The notes under the pieces are model-generated. The model was given only the letters and a program-made list of their open reading frames with translations, was not told the origin of the DNA and searched no databases. Of a stretch of 49,890 nucleotides of DNA, positions 1-7,994 are shown one piece after another; position 1 is the first letter of the stretch; each line of letters starts with the position of its first letter. The stretch comes from Azoarcus sp. TTM-91 (GTDB taxonomy: Bacteria; Pseudomonadota; Gammaproteobacteria; Burkholderiales; Rhodocyclaceae): positions 1 through 49,890 of the forward strand of contig NZ_WUEI01000028.1 in assembly GCF_012911025.1 (NCBI RefSeq), written 5' to 3'. The translations under genes and the position numbers were made by a program.

Positions 1-30
1 GGCGGCGAGCGTGTTCTGCTCGGATGACAT
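1..30 (-). CDS. ABC transporter permease, first codons only (TauT/NitT system)
   Basis: Only the start of this gene lies in the window: an ATG at 30-28 followed by codons reading MSSEQNTLAA and running off the left edge. An AAGGAG ribosome binding site sits about 6 bases upstream. Its place directly after the ATPase gene of a TauT/NitT-type importer makes the membrane permease the expected product. That identity is inferred from gene order, because the visible ten residues carry no diagnostic motif. Confidence 0.5.
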   Translation of the reverse strand, partial: MSSEQNTLAA

Positions 31-194
31 TCAGTACTCCTTGGCTGCGACAGCTGCGATGGCCGGCAGCTGCATGAAAACGGGTGGCCGGAGCTGCCGG
101 TCGGGGCGAAACGGTGCCGCGGGCCGTGCCCGCCGTACAGTGCCGCCGCCGGGAAGGGCGCGGCGCTGGTCGGAGGCAGGGGCGCGGCGGGTGC

Positions 195-1001
195 TCATGC
201 CGGGTCCAGGTGGGCCAGGGTGTCGGCGTCCAGCGCGTCGGTGATGCGTTCGCGCAGGGCGTGGAAGCTGTCGTCGCCCAGCAGAGCGGCGCGGCGGCGC
301 GGGCGCGGGAAGGGCACCGCATGCTCGGCGATGATGCGGCCGGGCGAGGCGCCCATCACCACCACGCGGTCGGCCAGCAGCAGGGCCTCGTCCACATCGT
401 GGGTGACGAAGATCACCGTGCGGCGCGGCTGGCCGCGCTCCCACACTTCCACCAGCAGATCCTGCAGGCGGGCGCGGTTCACCGGGTCCAGCGCGCCGAA
501 GGGTTCGTCCATCAGCAGGAAGGGCGATTCCAGCGCCAGCGCGCGGGCAATGGCGGCACGCTGCTGCATGCCGCCGGAGAGTTCGAAGGGATGGCGGGAG
601 GCCGCGTCGCCGAGGCCGACGCGGTCCAGCTGCTCCCACGCTCGGCGGCGGCGCTCGGCGCGGTCCAGCTTGGGATGGGCCTTGGCGACCGCCTCGGCCA
701 CGTTGTCGCCCACCGTCATCCAGGGGAACAGCGAGTAGTTCTGGAAGACCACCGCGCGGTCCGGACCCGGCCCGGCGATCTCGCGGCCGCCGGCACTGAT
801 GCGGCCGTGGCCGGGCTTCTCCAGCCCGGCCAGCAGCCGCAGCAGCGTGGACTTGCCGGAGCCGCTGGGGCCGAGCAGGGCGACGAATTCGCCGCCTGCC
901 ACCGTCAGGTCTATGCCCTGCAGGATGAGCTGCTCGCCGTAGGCGAAGGCCAGCCCATCCACATGCAGGTCGTTGCCGCCGTGTCCGCCGCGGGTGCTCA
1001 C
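195..1001 (-). CDS. ABC transporter ATP-binding protein, TauB/SsuB/NrtD family
   Basis: This 268-aa cytoplasmic ATPase powers uptake of a small anion of the nitrate/sulfonate/taurine class. It shows Walker A (GPSGSGKST), the ABC signature (LSGGMQQR), Walker B (LLMDEPFG) and the H-loop (VTHD). Its length is typical of the family, with no extra domain, unlike the second ATPase of this class at 9974-10978. The start overlaps the stop of the upstream binding-protein gene by ATGA, so the two are probably translationally coupled. Motifs cannot separate taurine, sulfonate and nitrate, so the substrate is uncertain. Confidence 0.93.
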   Translation of the reverse strand: MSTRGGHGGNDLHVDGLAFAYGEQLILQGIDLTVAGGEFVALLGPSGSGKSTLLRLLAGLEKPGHGRISAGGREIAGPGPDRAVVFQNYSLFPWMTVGDNVAEAVAKAHPKLDRAERRRRAWEQLDRVGLGDAASRHPFELSGGMQQRAAIARALALESPFLLMDEPFGALDPVNRARLQDLLVEVWERGQPRRTVIFVTHDVDEALLLADRVVVMGASPGRIIAEHAVPFPRPRRRAALLGDDSFHALRERITDALDADTLAHLDPA

Positions 1002-2035
1002 AGAACGTTCCTGGCCTTCTCCGCCTGGAGCTTTTCCTTCCAGTACGGATCCTTCGGGTTTTCCTTGGCCAGCTTTTCCAGTGCGCGGTGGTAGGGGCCG
1101 GTTTCGAAGATGGGTTCCAGCGGACGGGTGCCATCGACGAATTCAGCTTCGACCAGCGTGGTCCAGAACTTCTGCGTGCCCTTCACATTGGGATCGGTGG
1201 TCTGATCCAGGTGCGGGGAGTAGTAGCCCTGTTCCAGGATGTCGCGGTCCAGCTTCACGTACTTCTGGATGGAATCGATGGTTTCCTTGCGGTTCTGGGC
1301 GGCGAACTTCTCCGCCTTCAGGATGGCGCGCAGGAAGCGGTCCCAGGTGTCGCCCTTGGCGGCGCGGTCGGACTTCACCACCAGGCGGCAGCAGGGGTGG
1401 CCCGGTTGCACGTCGGAGGAGCGGATGACGACCTTCAAGCCCTGGCGTTCGGCGCGGATGTCATGCGGACCCCACACCACGCCGGCGTCCACCTGGCCGG
1501 ACTTCACCGCTTCCAGCACCGCCGGCGGGTTCTTCAGTTCGAAGATCTGGACGTCGTTCTTCCAGTTCAGCTTCTCGTCCTTCAGCGCCGCGCGCAGCAC
1601 CGCGTCACCGGTGGCGAGGCGGATGGTGGCGATCTTCTTGCCGCGCAGGTCGGCCACGGTCTTGATCGCGCCGGCGTTTTCCGGCTTGACGATGATGGCG
1701 GCGTCTTCACCCATGATGCCGCCGATGATCTTCAGCTCGGAGCCGCGGGCGTAGTGCACCAGCGGGGCGGCGGTGCCGAAGGCGCCCACGTCCAGCTTGT
1801 TGGCCACCACCGCGTTGAGGCCGTCGGCGGAGTTCACGAATTCCACCAGCTCCACGTCCAGGCCCTCTTCCTTGAAGAAGCCCTGTTCCTGGGCGACGAA
1901 GAACTTGGCGTGGCCGGTAACCGGCAGATAGCCCACCTTCAGCGATTCGGCCAGCGCGCTGCCGGCGGCGAGGGCGAGGATGAGGCCGGCGAGGCCGGCG
2001 CGTAGGCGTTGTCCGGTGCGTTGTCCGCTTTGCAT
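998..2035 (-). CDS. ABC transporter substrate-binding protein, NitT/TauT family
   Basis: This 345-aa periplasmic binding protein is the first gene of a leftward operon with the ATPase and a permease. Residues 1-29 form a basic then hydrophobic signal peptide ending in SALA. The mature part begins with the family-typical SLKVGYLPVTGHAKFFVA, and the lobe continues with VNSADGLNAVVANKLDVGAFG. The fold belongs to the NMT1/SsuA group that binds sulfonates, nitrate or pyrimidine precursors. The sulfonate operon at 4233-10978 makes an organosulfur ligand plausible, but that is inference. About 390 bases without a gene separate it from the divergent gene at 2426. Confidence 0.9.
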   Translation of the reverse strand: MQSGQRTGQRLRAGLAGLILALAAGSALAESLKVGYLPVTGHAKFFVAQEQGFFKEEGLDVELVEFVNSADGLNAVVANKLDVGAFGTAAPLVHYARGSELKIIGGIMGEDAAIIVKPENAGAIKTVADLRGKKIATIRLATGDAVLRAALKDEKLNWKNDVQIFELKNPPAVLEAVKSGQVDAGVVWGPHDIRAERQGLKVVIRSSDVQPGHPCCRLVVKSDRAAKGDTWDRFLRAILKAEKFAAQNRKETIDSIQKYVKLDRDILEQGYYSPHLDQTTDPNVKGTQKFWTTLVEAEFVDGTRPLEPIFETGPYHRALEKLAKENPKDPYWKEKLQAEKARNVL

Positions 2036-2425
2036 GCTTGCTCCCTTGGTTTTTGCTGTCTCGCCGCATGTTCCCCAATGGAACAGGCGCGAAAAGGTCG
2101 GGAGTTTAGTGCGGAAGTTTGACGGCTGAAATAATAATAAATGTGTTCTTAATCACTATTGGAAATATGGGGCGGGGCGCCGAAAGCCGCGCCAGCAGTG
2201 GATCTCCACGCTGGCAGACGTGAGGCGGCGCCCTCTGCATGCCATCCGTATGAGCTGGAGGAAGGTGCGCGCGGTCGGCGGCTTGCCGGCGCGCGGCCGG
2301 GGATGACGCGCCGCATCACTGCAGCCCGGCGCCTGCGGGGGCGCCTGCCTGCACGGCGCCCGGATGCGTGGCTCGCGCGGCGGCTACTATTCGCTGCACC
2401 GCCTTGCCGCCTCCGGGAGCCGCCG
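2036..2425. other. divergent intergenic region with AT-rich promoter-like stretch
   Basis: No convincing gene lies here. It separates the leftward TauT-type operon from the rightward glutamate-synthase-like gene. Bases 2128-2168 are strikingly AT-rich for this genome and include TATTGGAAATAT at 2157-2168, a motif that recurs ahead of the sulfonate operon. An imperfect hairpin lies at 2192-2214. The in-frame extension of the gene at 2426 back to 2159 encodes Arg/Ala-rich sequence unlike protein and was not used. Confidence 0.5.
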
Positions 2426-4030
2426 ATGTCCTTGCTCAGCCGTTATGCCTTCTTCGCCTGCTGTGTGCTGTTCACCCTGGCCTGCGTGCCCTTCCTGCAG
2501 CACGACTGGCTGTGGCCATTCGCCTTCACCGGCGCGCTGCTGAGCCTGATCGGCGTGTGGGACTTGCTGCAGAAGCGCCACGCGGTGCGGCGCAACTATC
2601 CGGTGCTGGGCAACATCCGCTACCTGATGGAGGCGATCCGGCCGGAGATCCGCCAGTACCTGTTGGAGGCGGACCGGGAGCAGCTGCCTTTCTCCCGCGC
2701 CCAGCGCTCGCTGGTCTATGCGCGGGCGAAGAACGAGGGCGCGGACAAGCCCTTCGGCACGCTGGTGGATGTCTATGACAACCACTTCGAGTTCATCAAC
2801 CACTCGATACGGCCGGCGCCGCCGCGCGATCCGGCGGCGTTCCGCATCACCATCGGCGGGCCGCAGTGCAGCCAGCCATACTCGGCCTCCATCTTCAACA
2901 TCTCGGCGATGAGCTTCGGCTCCCTCAGCGCCAACGCCATCCGCGCGTTGAACAAGGGGGCGCGCCTGGGCGGCTTCGCCCACGACACCGGCGAGGGCAG
3001 CATCAGCGCCTATCATCGCGAGCACGGCGGCGACCTGATCTGGGAACTGGGCAGCGGCTACTTCGGCTGCCGCAAGGCGGACGGCAGCTTCGACCCGGAG
3101 GCCTTCGCCCGCCAGGCGCGCGAGCCGCAGGTGAAAATGGTGGAGGTCAAGCTCAGCCAGGGCGCCAAGCCCGGCCACGGCGGCATCCTGCCGAAGAAGA
3201 AGATCACGCCGGAAATCGCCGCCACCCGCGGCGTGTCCATGGATGAGGACTGCGTGTCGCCGGCCGCCCACAGCGCCTTCTCCACGCCCATCGAGCTGCT
3301 GCAGTTCATCGCCCGCCTGCGCGAGCTATCCGGCGGCAAGCCCACCGGCTTCAAGTTCTGCCTGGGCCACGGCTGGGAGTTCATGGCCATCGCCAAGGCC
3401 ATGCTGGAGACCGGCATCACGCCGGACTTCATCGTGGTCGATGGCAAGGAGGGCGGCACCGGCGCCGCGCCGCTGGAATTCACCGACCACCTCGGCGTGC
3501 CGATGCGCGAAGGCGTGCTCTTCGTGCACAACACCCTGGTCGGGCTGCGCCTGCGGGACAAGATCAAGATTGGTGCGAGCGGCAAGATCGTCAGCGCCTT
3601 CGACATCGCCCGCGCGCTGGCCTTCGGCGCGGACTGGGCGAACTCGGCGCGCGGCTTCATGTTCGCCATCGGCTGCATCCAGAGCCAGTCCTGCCACACC
3701 AACCGCTGCCCCACCGGCGTCGCCACCCAGGACAAGCTGCGCCAGCGCGCGCTGGTGGTGGAGGACAAGGCGGAGCGGGTGTTCAACTTCCACCGCAACA
3801 CCCTGAAGGCGCTGGCCGAGATGCTGGCCGCCGCCGGCCTCACTCATCCCGCCCAGCTGGACGCCAACCACCTGGTGCAGCGCCTGTCCGCCAGCGAAAT
3901 CCGCCTCTACGCCCAGCTCCACACCTTTCTCAAGCCTGGCGAACTGCTGGAGGGCAGGGTGGAAGGGCGCTTCTACGAGCGCTCCTGGGAAATGGCGCGG
4001 GCGGACAGCTTCGACCCGGCCGGCGTTTAG
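2426..4030 (+). CDS. membrane-anchored FMN-binding glutamate synthase-family protein
   Basis: This 534-aa protein resembles the FMN-binding synthase half of the glutamate synthase large subunit and lacks the glutamine amidotransferase domain. Residues 1-45 hold two hydrophobic segments (SRYAFFACCVLFTLACVPF and the following WPFAFTGALLSLIGV), so it is probably tied to the inner membrane. The TIM-barrel core includes SAMSFGSLS, KPGHGGILPKKK and VDGKEGGTGAAP. The cysteine cluster C417, C423 and C428 (spacing C-x5-C-x4-C) matches the 3Fe-4S site of glutamate synthase. The ATG at 2426 has a GGGAG site just upstream. Family members of this stand-alone kind have no settled function, and I would not call it gltB. 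Confidence 0.85.
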   Translation: MSLLSRYAFFACCVLFTLACVPFLQHDWLWPFAFTGALLSLIGVWDLLQKRHAVRRNYPVLGNIRYLMEAIRPEIRQYLLEADREQLPFSRAQRSLVYARAKNEGADKPFGTLVDVYDNHFEFINHSIRPAPPRDPAAFRITIGGPQCSQPYSASIFNISAMSFGSLSANAIRALNKGARLGGFAHDTGEGSISAYHREHGGDLIWELGSGYFGCRKADGSFDPEAFARQAREPQVKMVEVKLSQGAKPGHGGILPKKKITPEIAATRGVSMDEDCVSPAAHSAFSTPIELLQFIARLRELSGGKPTGFKFCLGHGWEFMAIAKAMLETGITPDFIVVDGKEGGTGAAPLEFTDHLGVPMREGVLFVHNTLVGLRLRDKIKIGASGKIVSAFDIARALAFGADWANSARGFMFAIGCIQSQSCHTNRCPTGVATQDKLRQRALVVEDKAERVFNFHRNTLKALAEMLAAAGLTHPAQLDANHLVQRLSASEIRLYAQLHTFLKPGELLEGRVEGRFYERSWEMARADSFDPAGV

Positions 4031-4043
4031 GCGGCGTGTCGCA

Positions 4044-4083
4044 AGCCCGCAGGCGCGCCCGGCAAACCCTGTGCGGGCCTGCT
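4044..4083 (+). terminator. possible terminator after the glutamate synthase-like gene
   Basis: AGCCCGCA at 4044-4051 can pair with TGCGGGCCT at 4072-4080, followed by a short CTTT. The loop is long and the T run weak, so this is tentative. Confidence 0.25.
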
Positions 4084-4144
4084 TTCAGCGCCATGCCGGC
4101 AGCCTTGCTCTGCAGCGGGGATGAATAAGCAACGCAAAAAATAG

Positions 4145-4157
4145 TATTGGAAGTTAT
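4145..4157 (+). promoter_or_regulatory. AT-rich promoter region of the sulfonate operon, with TATTGGAA motif
   Basis: The stretch 4121-4185 is AT-rich against a GC-rich background and precedes the first gene of the sulfonate operon. TATTGGAAGTTAT at 4145-4157 resembles TATTGGAAATAT at 2157-2168 in the other divergent region. A sulfur-starvation activator of the CysB type would be the expected regulator. The motif is too short to prove it. Confidence 0.3.
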
Positions 4158-4232
4158 AAGAGGCCTTCTGCAAATTATCCCGACGACGCAAGGGGATACC
4201 CGGACCGGGTAGCCGCGATTCGGGAGAAGGCA

Positions 4233-4586
4233 ATGAGGGCACTGGTAGTTGGAGCCGACCGGGTGGACGCCATCCGGGCGGAACTGGAGCGGGCGGCGCA
4301 CCTGGGCGTGAGCCGCACCGAGCATTGGTCGGGCCGCCATGTGGGCGACAAGCGCCGGCCGATTCCCGTCGATACCCGCCTGGTGGTCGTGCTCTGCGAC
4401 CGCATCAACCACGACCTGCTCTACAGCGTGCGCCGCCAGGCTGCCAGCCGCGGCCTGCCGGTGGTGTATTGCCGCCATTCGCTGGTGGACATGCGCGACA
4501 AGCTCGCCCGGATGGTGCCCACCGCCGCCGACTGCGCCGCCAGCGGCTGCCCGGTGGAATTGCAGCGCAAGGGCAGGGCGAACTAG
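4233..4586 (+). CDS. DUF2325 domain-containing protein
   Basis: This 117-aa soluble protein is the first gene of the sulfonate operon and has a strong GGGAGAAGG site before its ATG. It starts with a Rossmann-like strand (MRALVVGADRV), has a middle VVVLCDRINHD, and near the C-terminus shows PVVYCRHS followed by DCAASGC. This pattern fits DUF2325 proteins, whose function is not established. The two cysteine patches (YCRHS and DCAASGC) could bind metal or act in redox chemistry, which is speculation. Position at the head of the operon suggests a regulatory or accessory role in sulfonate use. Confidence 0.75.
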   Translation: MRALVVGADRVDAIRAELERAAHLGVSRTEHWSGRHVGDKRRPIPVDTRLVVVLCDRINHDLLYSVRRQAASRGLPVVYCRHSLVDMRDKLARMVPTAADCAASGCPVELQRKGRAN

Positions 4587-4769
4587 ACGCCGCCGGGCTC
4601 GCCGGCCGCCGAGCGCGGTCCGGCCTGTCTTCCCGCCCCGCGTCCCCGTCCTCGTATCCCCTTCCGCATTTCCTTTCCGCGTTCCCGCCTGAACGCTCCC
4701 CGCCGCCCGAATCCTGCCCGGAAGCAGGCGGGGCGGCGCGGAACCACCCCGACGACCAAGGAGCCATTC

Positions 4770-4985
4770 ATGTCCATTCAGTCCATCAACGTGCGCAACC
4801 AGTTTCGCGGCCGCATCAAGGAGATCATCCGCGGCCCGGTGGTTTCGGAGATCGACGTCGAGACGCCGCACGGCCTGGTCACCTCGGTGATCACCACCCG
4901 CTCGGTGGATGAGCTGCAGCTGCAGCTCGGCAGCGAGGTGATCGCGCTGGTGAAGTCCACCGAAGTGTCCATCGCCAAGGTTTGA
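4770..4985 (+). CDS. ssuF: molbindin-like Mop/TOBE domain protein SsuF
   Basis: This 71-aa protein is a single Mop (molbindin, TOBE-like) domain, with NVRNQFRGRIKEI at the start, VTSVITTRSVDEL in the middle and SEVIALVKSTEV near the end. Molbindins oligomerise and bind oxyanions such as molybdate. The Pseudomonas putida ssu operon carries a protein of this type called SsuF, needed for sulfonate growth although no step requires molybdenum. Here it sits 10 bases before ssuE. A homologous domain is fused to the C-terminus of the operon's ATPase at 9974-10978. Length is exactly that of a one-domain molbindin. Confidence 0.85.
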   Translation: MSIQSINVRNQFRGRIKEIIRGPVVSEIDVETPHGLVTSVITTRSVDELQLQLGSEVIALVKSTEVSIAKV

Positions 4986-4995
4986 GGAGCACGCC

Positions 4996-5592
4996 ATGAG
5001 CATTCTGACGCTGGCCGGCAGCCCGGCCGCCTCCTCGCGCTCGCGGGCGCTGCTGGAATGGATAGGCGCCCGCCTGGGCCGCAGCGGCGAGCGGGTGGAC
5101 AGCCTGGCGGTGCGCGAGCTGCCGGCGGAAGACCTGCTCTTCGCCCGCGCCGACACGCCGGCCTTGCAGGCGGCGCTGGCCAAGGTGGAACGCGCCCAGG
5201 CGCTGGTCATCTCCACGCCGGTCTACAAGGCCGCTTACAGCGGCGCGCTCAAGACCTTCCTCGACCTGCTGCCGCAGAAGGGCCTGGCCGGCAAGGTGGT
5301 GCTGCCGGTGGTCACCGGTGGCTCGGTGGCCCACACCCTGGCGGTGGAGTACGCGCTGAAGCCGGTGCTGGCGGCGCTGGATGCGCGGGTGGTGCTGAAC
5401 GGCGTGTTCATCGCCGACAGCCAGCTGGAATACGCGCCGGACGGCCTGCGCATCGCCAGCGAGGCCGAGGCCCGGCTGCACGAGGCGCTGGACCGCTTCG
5501 AGGATGCCGCCCTGCGCTTCCGCTGGCCGCTCGCCGGCCCGCGCAGCGCAGTCGCGGTCGAGTCCGCCTTCCCGCTGCCGGTCAGCGGCTGA
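4996..5592 (+). CDS. ssuE: NAD(P)H-dependent FMN reductase SsuE
   Basis: This 198-aa flavodoxin-fold enzyme supplies reduced FMN to the SsuD monooxygenase. The N-terminus LTLAGSPAASSRSRALL is the phosphate-binding loop of the NADPH-dependent FMN reductase family. STPVYKAAYSGALKTFLDLLPQ, the hallmark of SsuE-type reductases, follows (positions given by this quoted core: STPVYKAAYSGALKTF). VTGGSVAHTLAVEYALKPVL completes the fold. A GAGG site lies before the ATG, and the gene follows ssuF by 10 bases. Length matches E. coli SsuE (about 190 aa). Confidence 0.93.
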   Translation: MSILTLAGSPAASSRSRALLEWIGARLGRSGERVDSLAVRELPAEDLLFARADTPALQAALAKVERAQALVISTPVYKAAYSGALKTFLDLLPQKGLAGKVVLPVVTGGSVAHTLAVEYALKPVLAALDARVVLNGVFIADSQLEYAPDGLRIASEAEARLHEALDRFEDAALRFRWPLAGPRSAVAVESAFPLPVSG

Positions 5593-5673
5593 AGGCCGCA
5601 GGGCCGCGCACCGGGGATTCCCGCAGAAAACCAGCCATCCCATCGAGCAGCGCTCGTACAGGAGTTCATCCAG

Positions 5674-6645
5674 ATGAAGACCGTTTCCCCCCGCCGGCGC
5701 CTGCTGCGCCTGGCCCTCAAGACTTCCGCCGCCATCGTTGCCGTGGCGACGCTGGGCGGCGTGCCCGCCCAGGCGCAGCAGAAGGAGATCCGCATCGGCT
5801 GGCAGAAGGGTTCCACCCTGTCCATCGTCAAGGCGCGCGGCAACCTGGACGAGCGCCTGAAGGCGGAGGGCGTGAAGGTGAGCTGGACGGAATTCCCCGC
5901 CGGCCCGCAGATGCTGGAGGGCCTCAACGTCGGCAGCATAGACATCGGCGTGGTCGGCGAGACGCCGCCGGTGTTTGCCCAGGCCGCCGGGGCGGACCTG
6001 GTCTATGTCGGCAACGAACCGCCGGCGCCGCGCGCCGAGAAGATCCTGGTACCCAAGGATTCGGCGATCAAATCGCTGGCCGGGCTGAAGGGCAGGAAAG
6101 TGGCGCTGAACAAGGGCTCCAACGTGCATTACCTGCTGGTGAAGGCGCTGGAGAGCGGCGGGTTGAATTACGGCGACGTGGAAGTCGCCTTCCTCACGCC
6201 GGCCGACGCCCGTGCCGCCTTCGAGAAAGGCGCGGTGGATGCCTGGGCCATCTGGGATCCCTTCGGCGCCGCCGCCGAGGCGCAGATCGGCGCCCGCATC
6301 CTGGCCGACGGCAACGGCATCGTGAATAACTACAACTTCTACATCGCCGCCCGTCCCTTCGTGAACAAGCATCCGGAAGTGCTGGCCTCGGCCCTGGTGG
6401 CGATCAACGAAACCGGCACCTGGGTGGGCAAGAACCAGCGCGACGCCGCCGCCATCGTCGCGCCGCAGATCGGCCTGCCGGTGGAGGTCGCCGCGGTGTC
6501 CGTTTCCCGCTACGGCTACGGCGTCAAGCCGCTGACCGAGGACGTGGTGAAGCACCAGCAGCAGATGGCCGACACGCTGTTCGAACTCAAGCTCATTCCC
6601 AAGAAGCTGGACGTGGCCTCCGCCGTGTGGCGGCCGGCGCCCTGA
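5674..6645 (+). CDS. ssuA: sulfonate ABC transporter periplasmic binding protein SsuA
   Basis: This 323-aa secreted binding protein brings aliphatic sulfonates to the SsuCB importer. The signal peptide ends near VPAQAQQ at about residue 35. Family hallmarks are [41 protein letters not shown] and [16 protein letters not shown]. It lies between ssuE and ssuD, the classical ssuEAD order. A second, diverged copy of the same family is at 7995-9020. Confidence 0.92.
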   Translation: MKTVSPRRRLLRLALKTSAAIVAVATLGGVPAQAQQKEIRIGWQKGSTLSIVKARGNLDERLKAEGVKVSWTEFPAGPQMLEGLNVGSIDIGVVGETPPVFAQAAGADLVYVGNEPPAPRAEKILVPKDSAIKSLAGLKGRKVALNKGSNVHYLLVKALESGGLNYGDVEVAFLTPADARAAFEKGAVDAWAIWDPFGAAAEAQIGARILADGNGIVNNYNFYIAARPFVNKHPEVLASALVAINETGTWVGKNQRDAAAIVAPQIGLPVEVAAVSVSRYGYGVKPLTEDVVKHQQQMADTLFELKLIPKKLDVASAVWRPAP

Positions 6646-6752
6646 TGCCAGCCGGCGCGGTGCCCGGTGCAAGCCGCGCGCGCCGCGCCCTGTGTCTTTC
6701 CCTCTCCCCGCCCCCGAGAGCCCGACCGATCACCCGTTTTCCGGAGACTTCC

Positions 6753-7928
6753 ATGAGTCAGGACACGCCGCTCAACATCTTCTGGTTCCTTCCCACCCAT
6801 GGCGACGGCCGCTACCTGGGCACCGCCCACCAGGCCCGCGCGGTGGATCACAACTACCTCAAGCAGATCGCGCAGGCCGCCGACGGCCTGGGCTACGGCG
6901 GGGTGCTGATCCCCACCGGCCGCTCCTGCGAGGATTCCTGGATCGTCGCCTCCAGCCTCATCCCGGTAACGCGCAAGCTGAAATTCCTGGTGGCGCTGCG
7001 GCCGGCGACCATCTCGCCAACGGTGGCGGCGCGCCAGACTGCCACGCTGGACCGCCTCTCCGAAGGCCGGCTGCTGGTGAACGTAGTGGCCGGCGGCGAC
7101 GCCTCCGACCTCGAAGCCGACGGCATCTTCCTCGGCCATGACGAGCGCTACGCGCATGCCGACGAATTCCTCGACGTGTGGAAGCGCCTGCTCTCCGGCG
7201 AAACGGTGGATTACGACGGCAAGTACGTGAAGGTGAAGGGCGCCCGCCAACTCTTTCCGCCACTGCAGCAGCCGCATCCGCCGCTGTTTTTCGGCGGCTC
7301 TTCCGACCGCGCCCACGACACCGCCGCAAAGCATGTGGAGCTCTATCTCTCCTGGGGCGAGCCGCCGGAAGAGGTGGCGCGCAAGTTCGCCGACGTGAGG
7401 AAGCGCGCCGAGAAGGAAGGCCGCCAGGTGCGCTTCGGCGTGCGCCTGCATGTGATCCCGCGCGAAACCGAGGCCGAAGCCTGGCAGGCGGCGGACGAAC
7501 TCATCCGCTACCTGGACGATGACACCATCGCCAACGCCCAGGCCTCGCTCGGCCGCATGGATTCCGAGGGCCAGCGCCGCATGCGCGAACTGCATGGCGG
7601 CGACCGCGGCAAGCTGGAAGTGGCGCCCAACCTGTGGGCCGGCGTCGGCCTAGTGCGCGGCGGCGCCGGCACCGCGCTGGTGGGCGACGGCAAGATCATC
7701 GCCGAGCGGCTGAAGGAATACGCCGCGCTGGGCGCCGACACCTTCGTGCTCTCCGGCTACCCGCACCTGGAGGAGGCCTATCGCTTCGCCGAGCTGGTCT
7801 TCCCCCACATCAAGCTCGCCGGTGCCGAGAGCACGCTGCCGGACGGCCTGCGCAAGGCCCCGACGCTGATCAGCCCCTTCGGCGAGATGGTGGCCAACGA
7901 CCTTTATCCCAAGGCCTCGGCCAGCTGA
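6753..7928 (+). CDS. ssuD: FMNH2-dependent alkanesulfonate monooxygenase SsuD
   Basis: This 391-aa bacterial-luciferase-family enzyme oxidises alkanesulfonates with reduced FMN and oxygen, releasing sulfite and an aldehyde. The N-terminus [17 protein letters not shown], the core [20 protein letters not shown] and [20 protein letters not shown] are diagnostic of SsuD. The [17 protein letters not shown] segment is also typical. The ATG at 6753 has GGAGA upstream and gives the family length; the frame is open further upstream but encodes unrelated sequence. Its partner reductase is SsuE, two genes earlier. Confidence 0.95.
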   Translation: MSQDTPLNIFWFLPTHGDGRYLGTAHQARAVDHNYLKQIAQAADGLGYGGVLIPTGRSCEDSWIVASSLIPVTRKLKFLVALRPATISPTVAARQTATLDRLSEGRLLVNVVAGGDASDLEADGIFLGHDERYAHADEFLDVWKRLLSGETVDYDGKYVKVKGARQLFPPLQQPHPPLFFGGSSDRAHDTAAKHVELYLSWGEPPEEVARKFADVRKRAEKEGRQVRFGVRLHVIPRETEAEAWQAADELIRYLDDDTIANAQASLGRMDSEGQRRMRELHGGDRGKLEVAPNLWAGVGLVRGGAGTALVGDGKIIAERLKEYAALGADTFVLSGYPHLEEAYRFAELVFPHIKLAGAESTLPDGLRKAPTLISPFGEMVANDLYPKASAS

Positions 7929-7994
7929 GCCGGGCGCCACGAAACCGGGCAGGGCGCCTGCCGTCTTGCCCGCGCTTCCCCACAGGACATTGAA

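Noticed and set aside
2192..2214. Hairpin upstream of the glutamate synthase-like gene as a riboswitch
   Set aside because: It is a short imperfect hairpin with no recognisable aptamer elements.
2159..2425. 89 extra N-terminal residues on the glutamate synthase-like protein
   Set aside because: The sequence is Arg/Ala/Gly-rich and not protein-like, and the ATG at 2426 has a ribosome binding site and starts right before a membrane segment.
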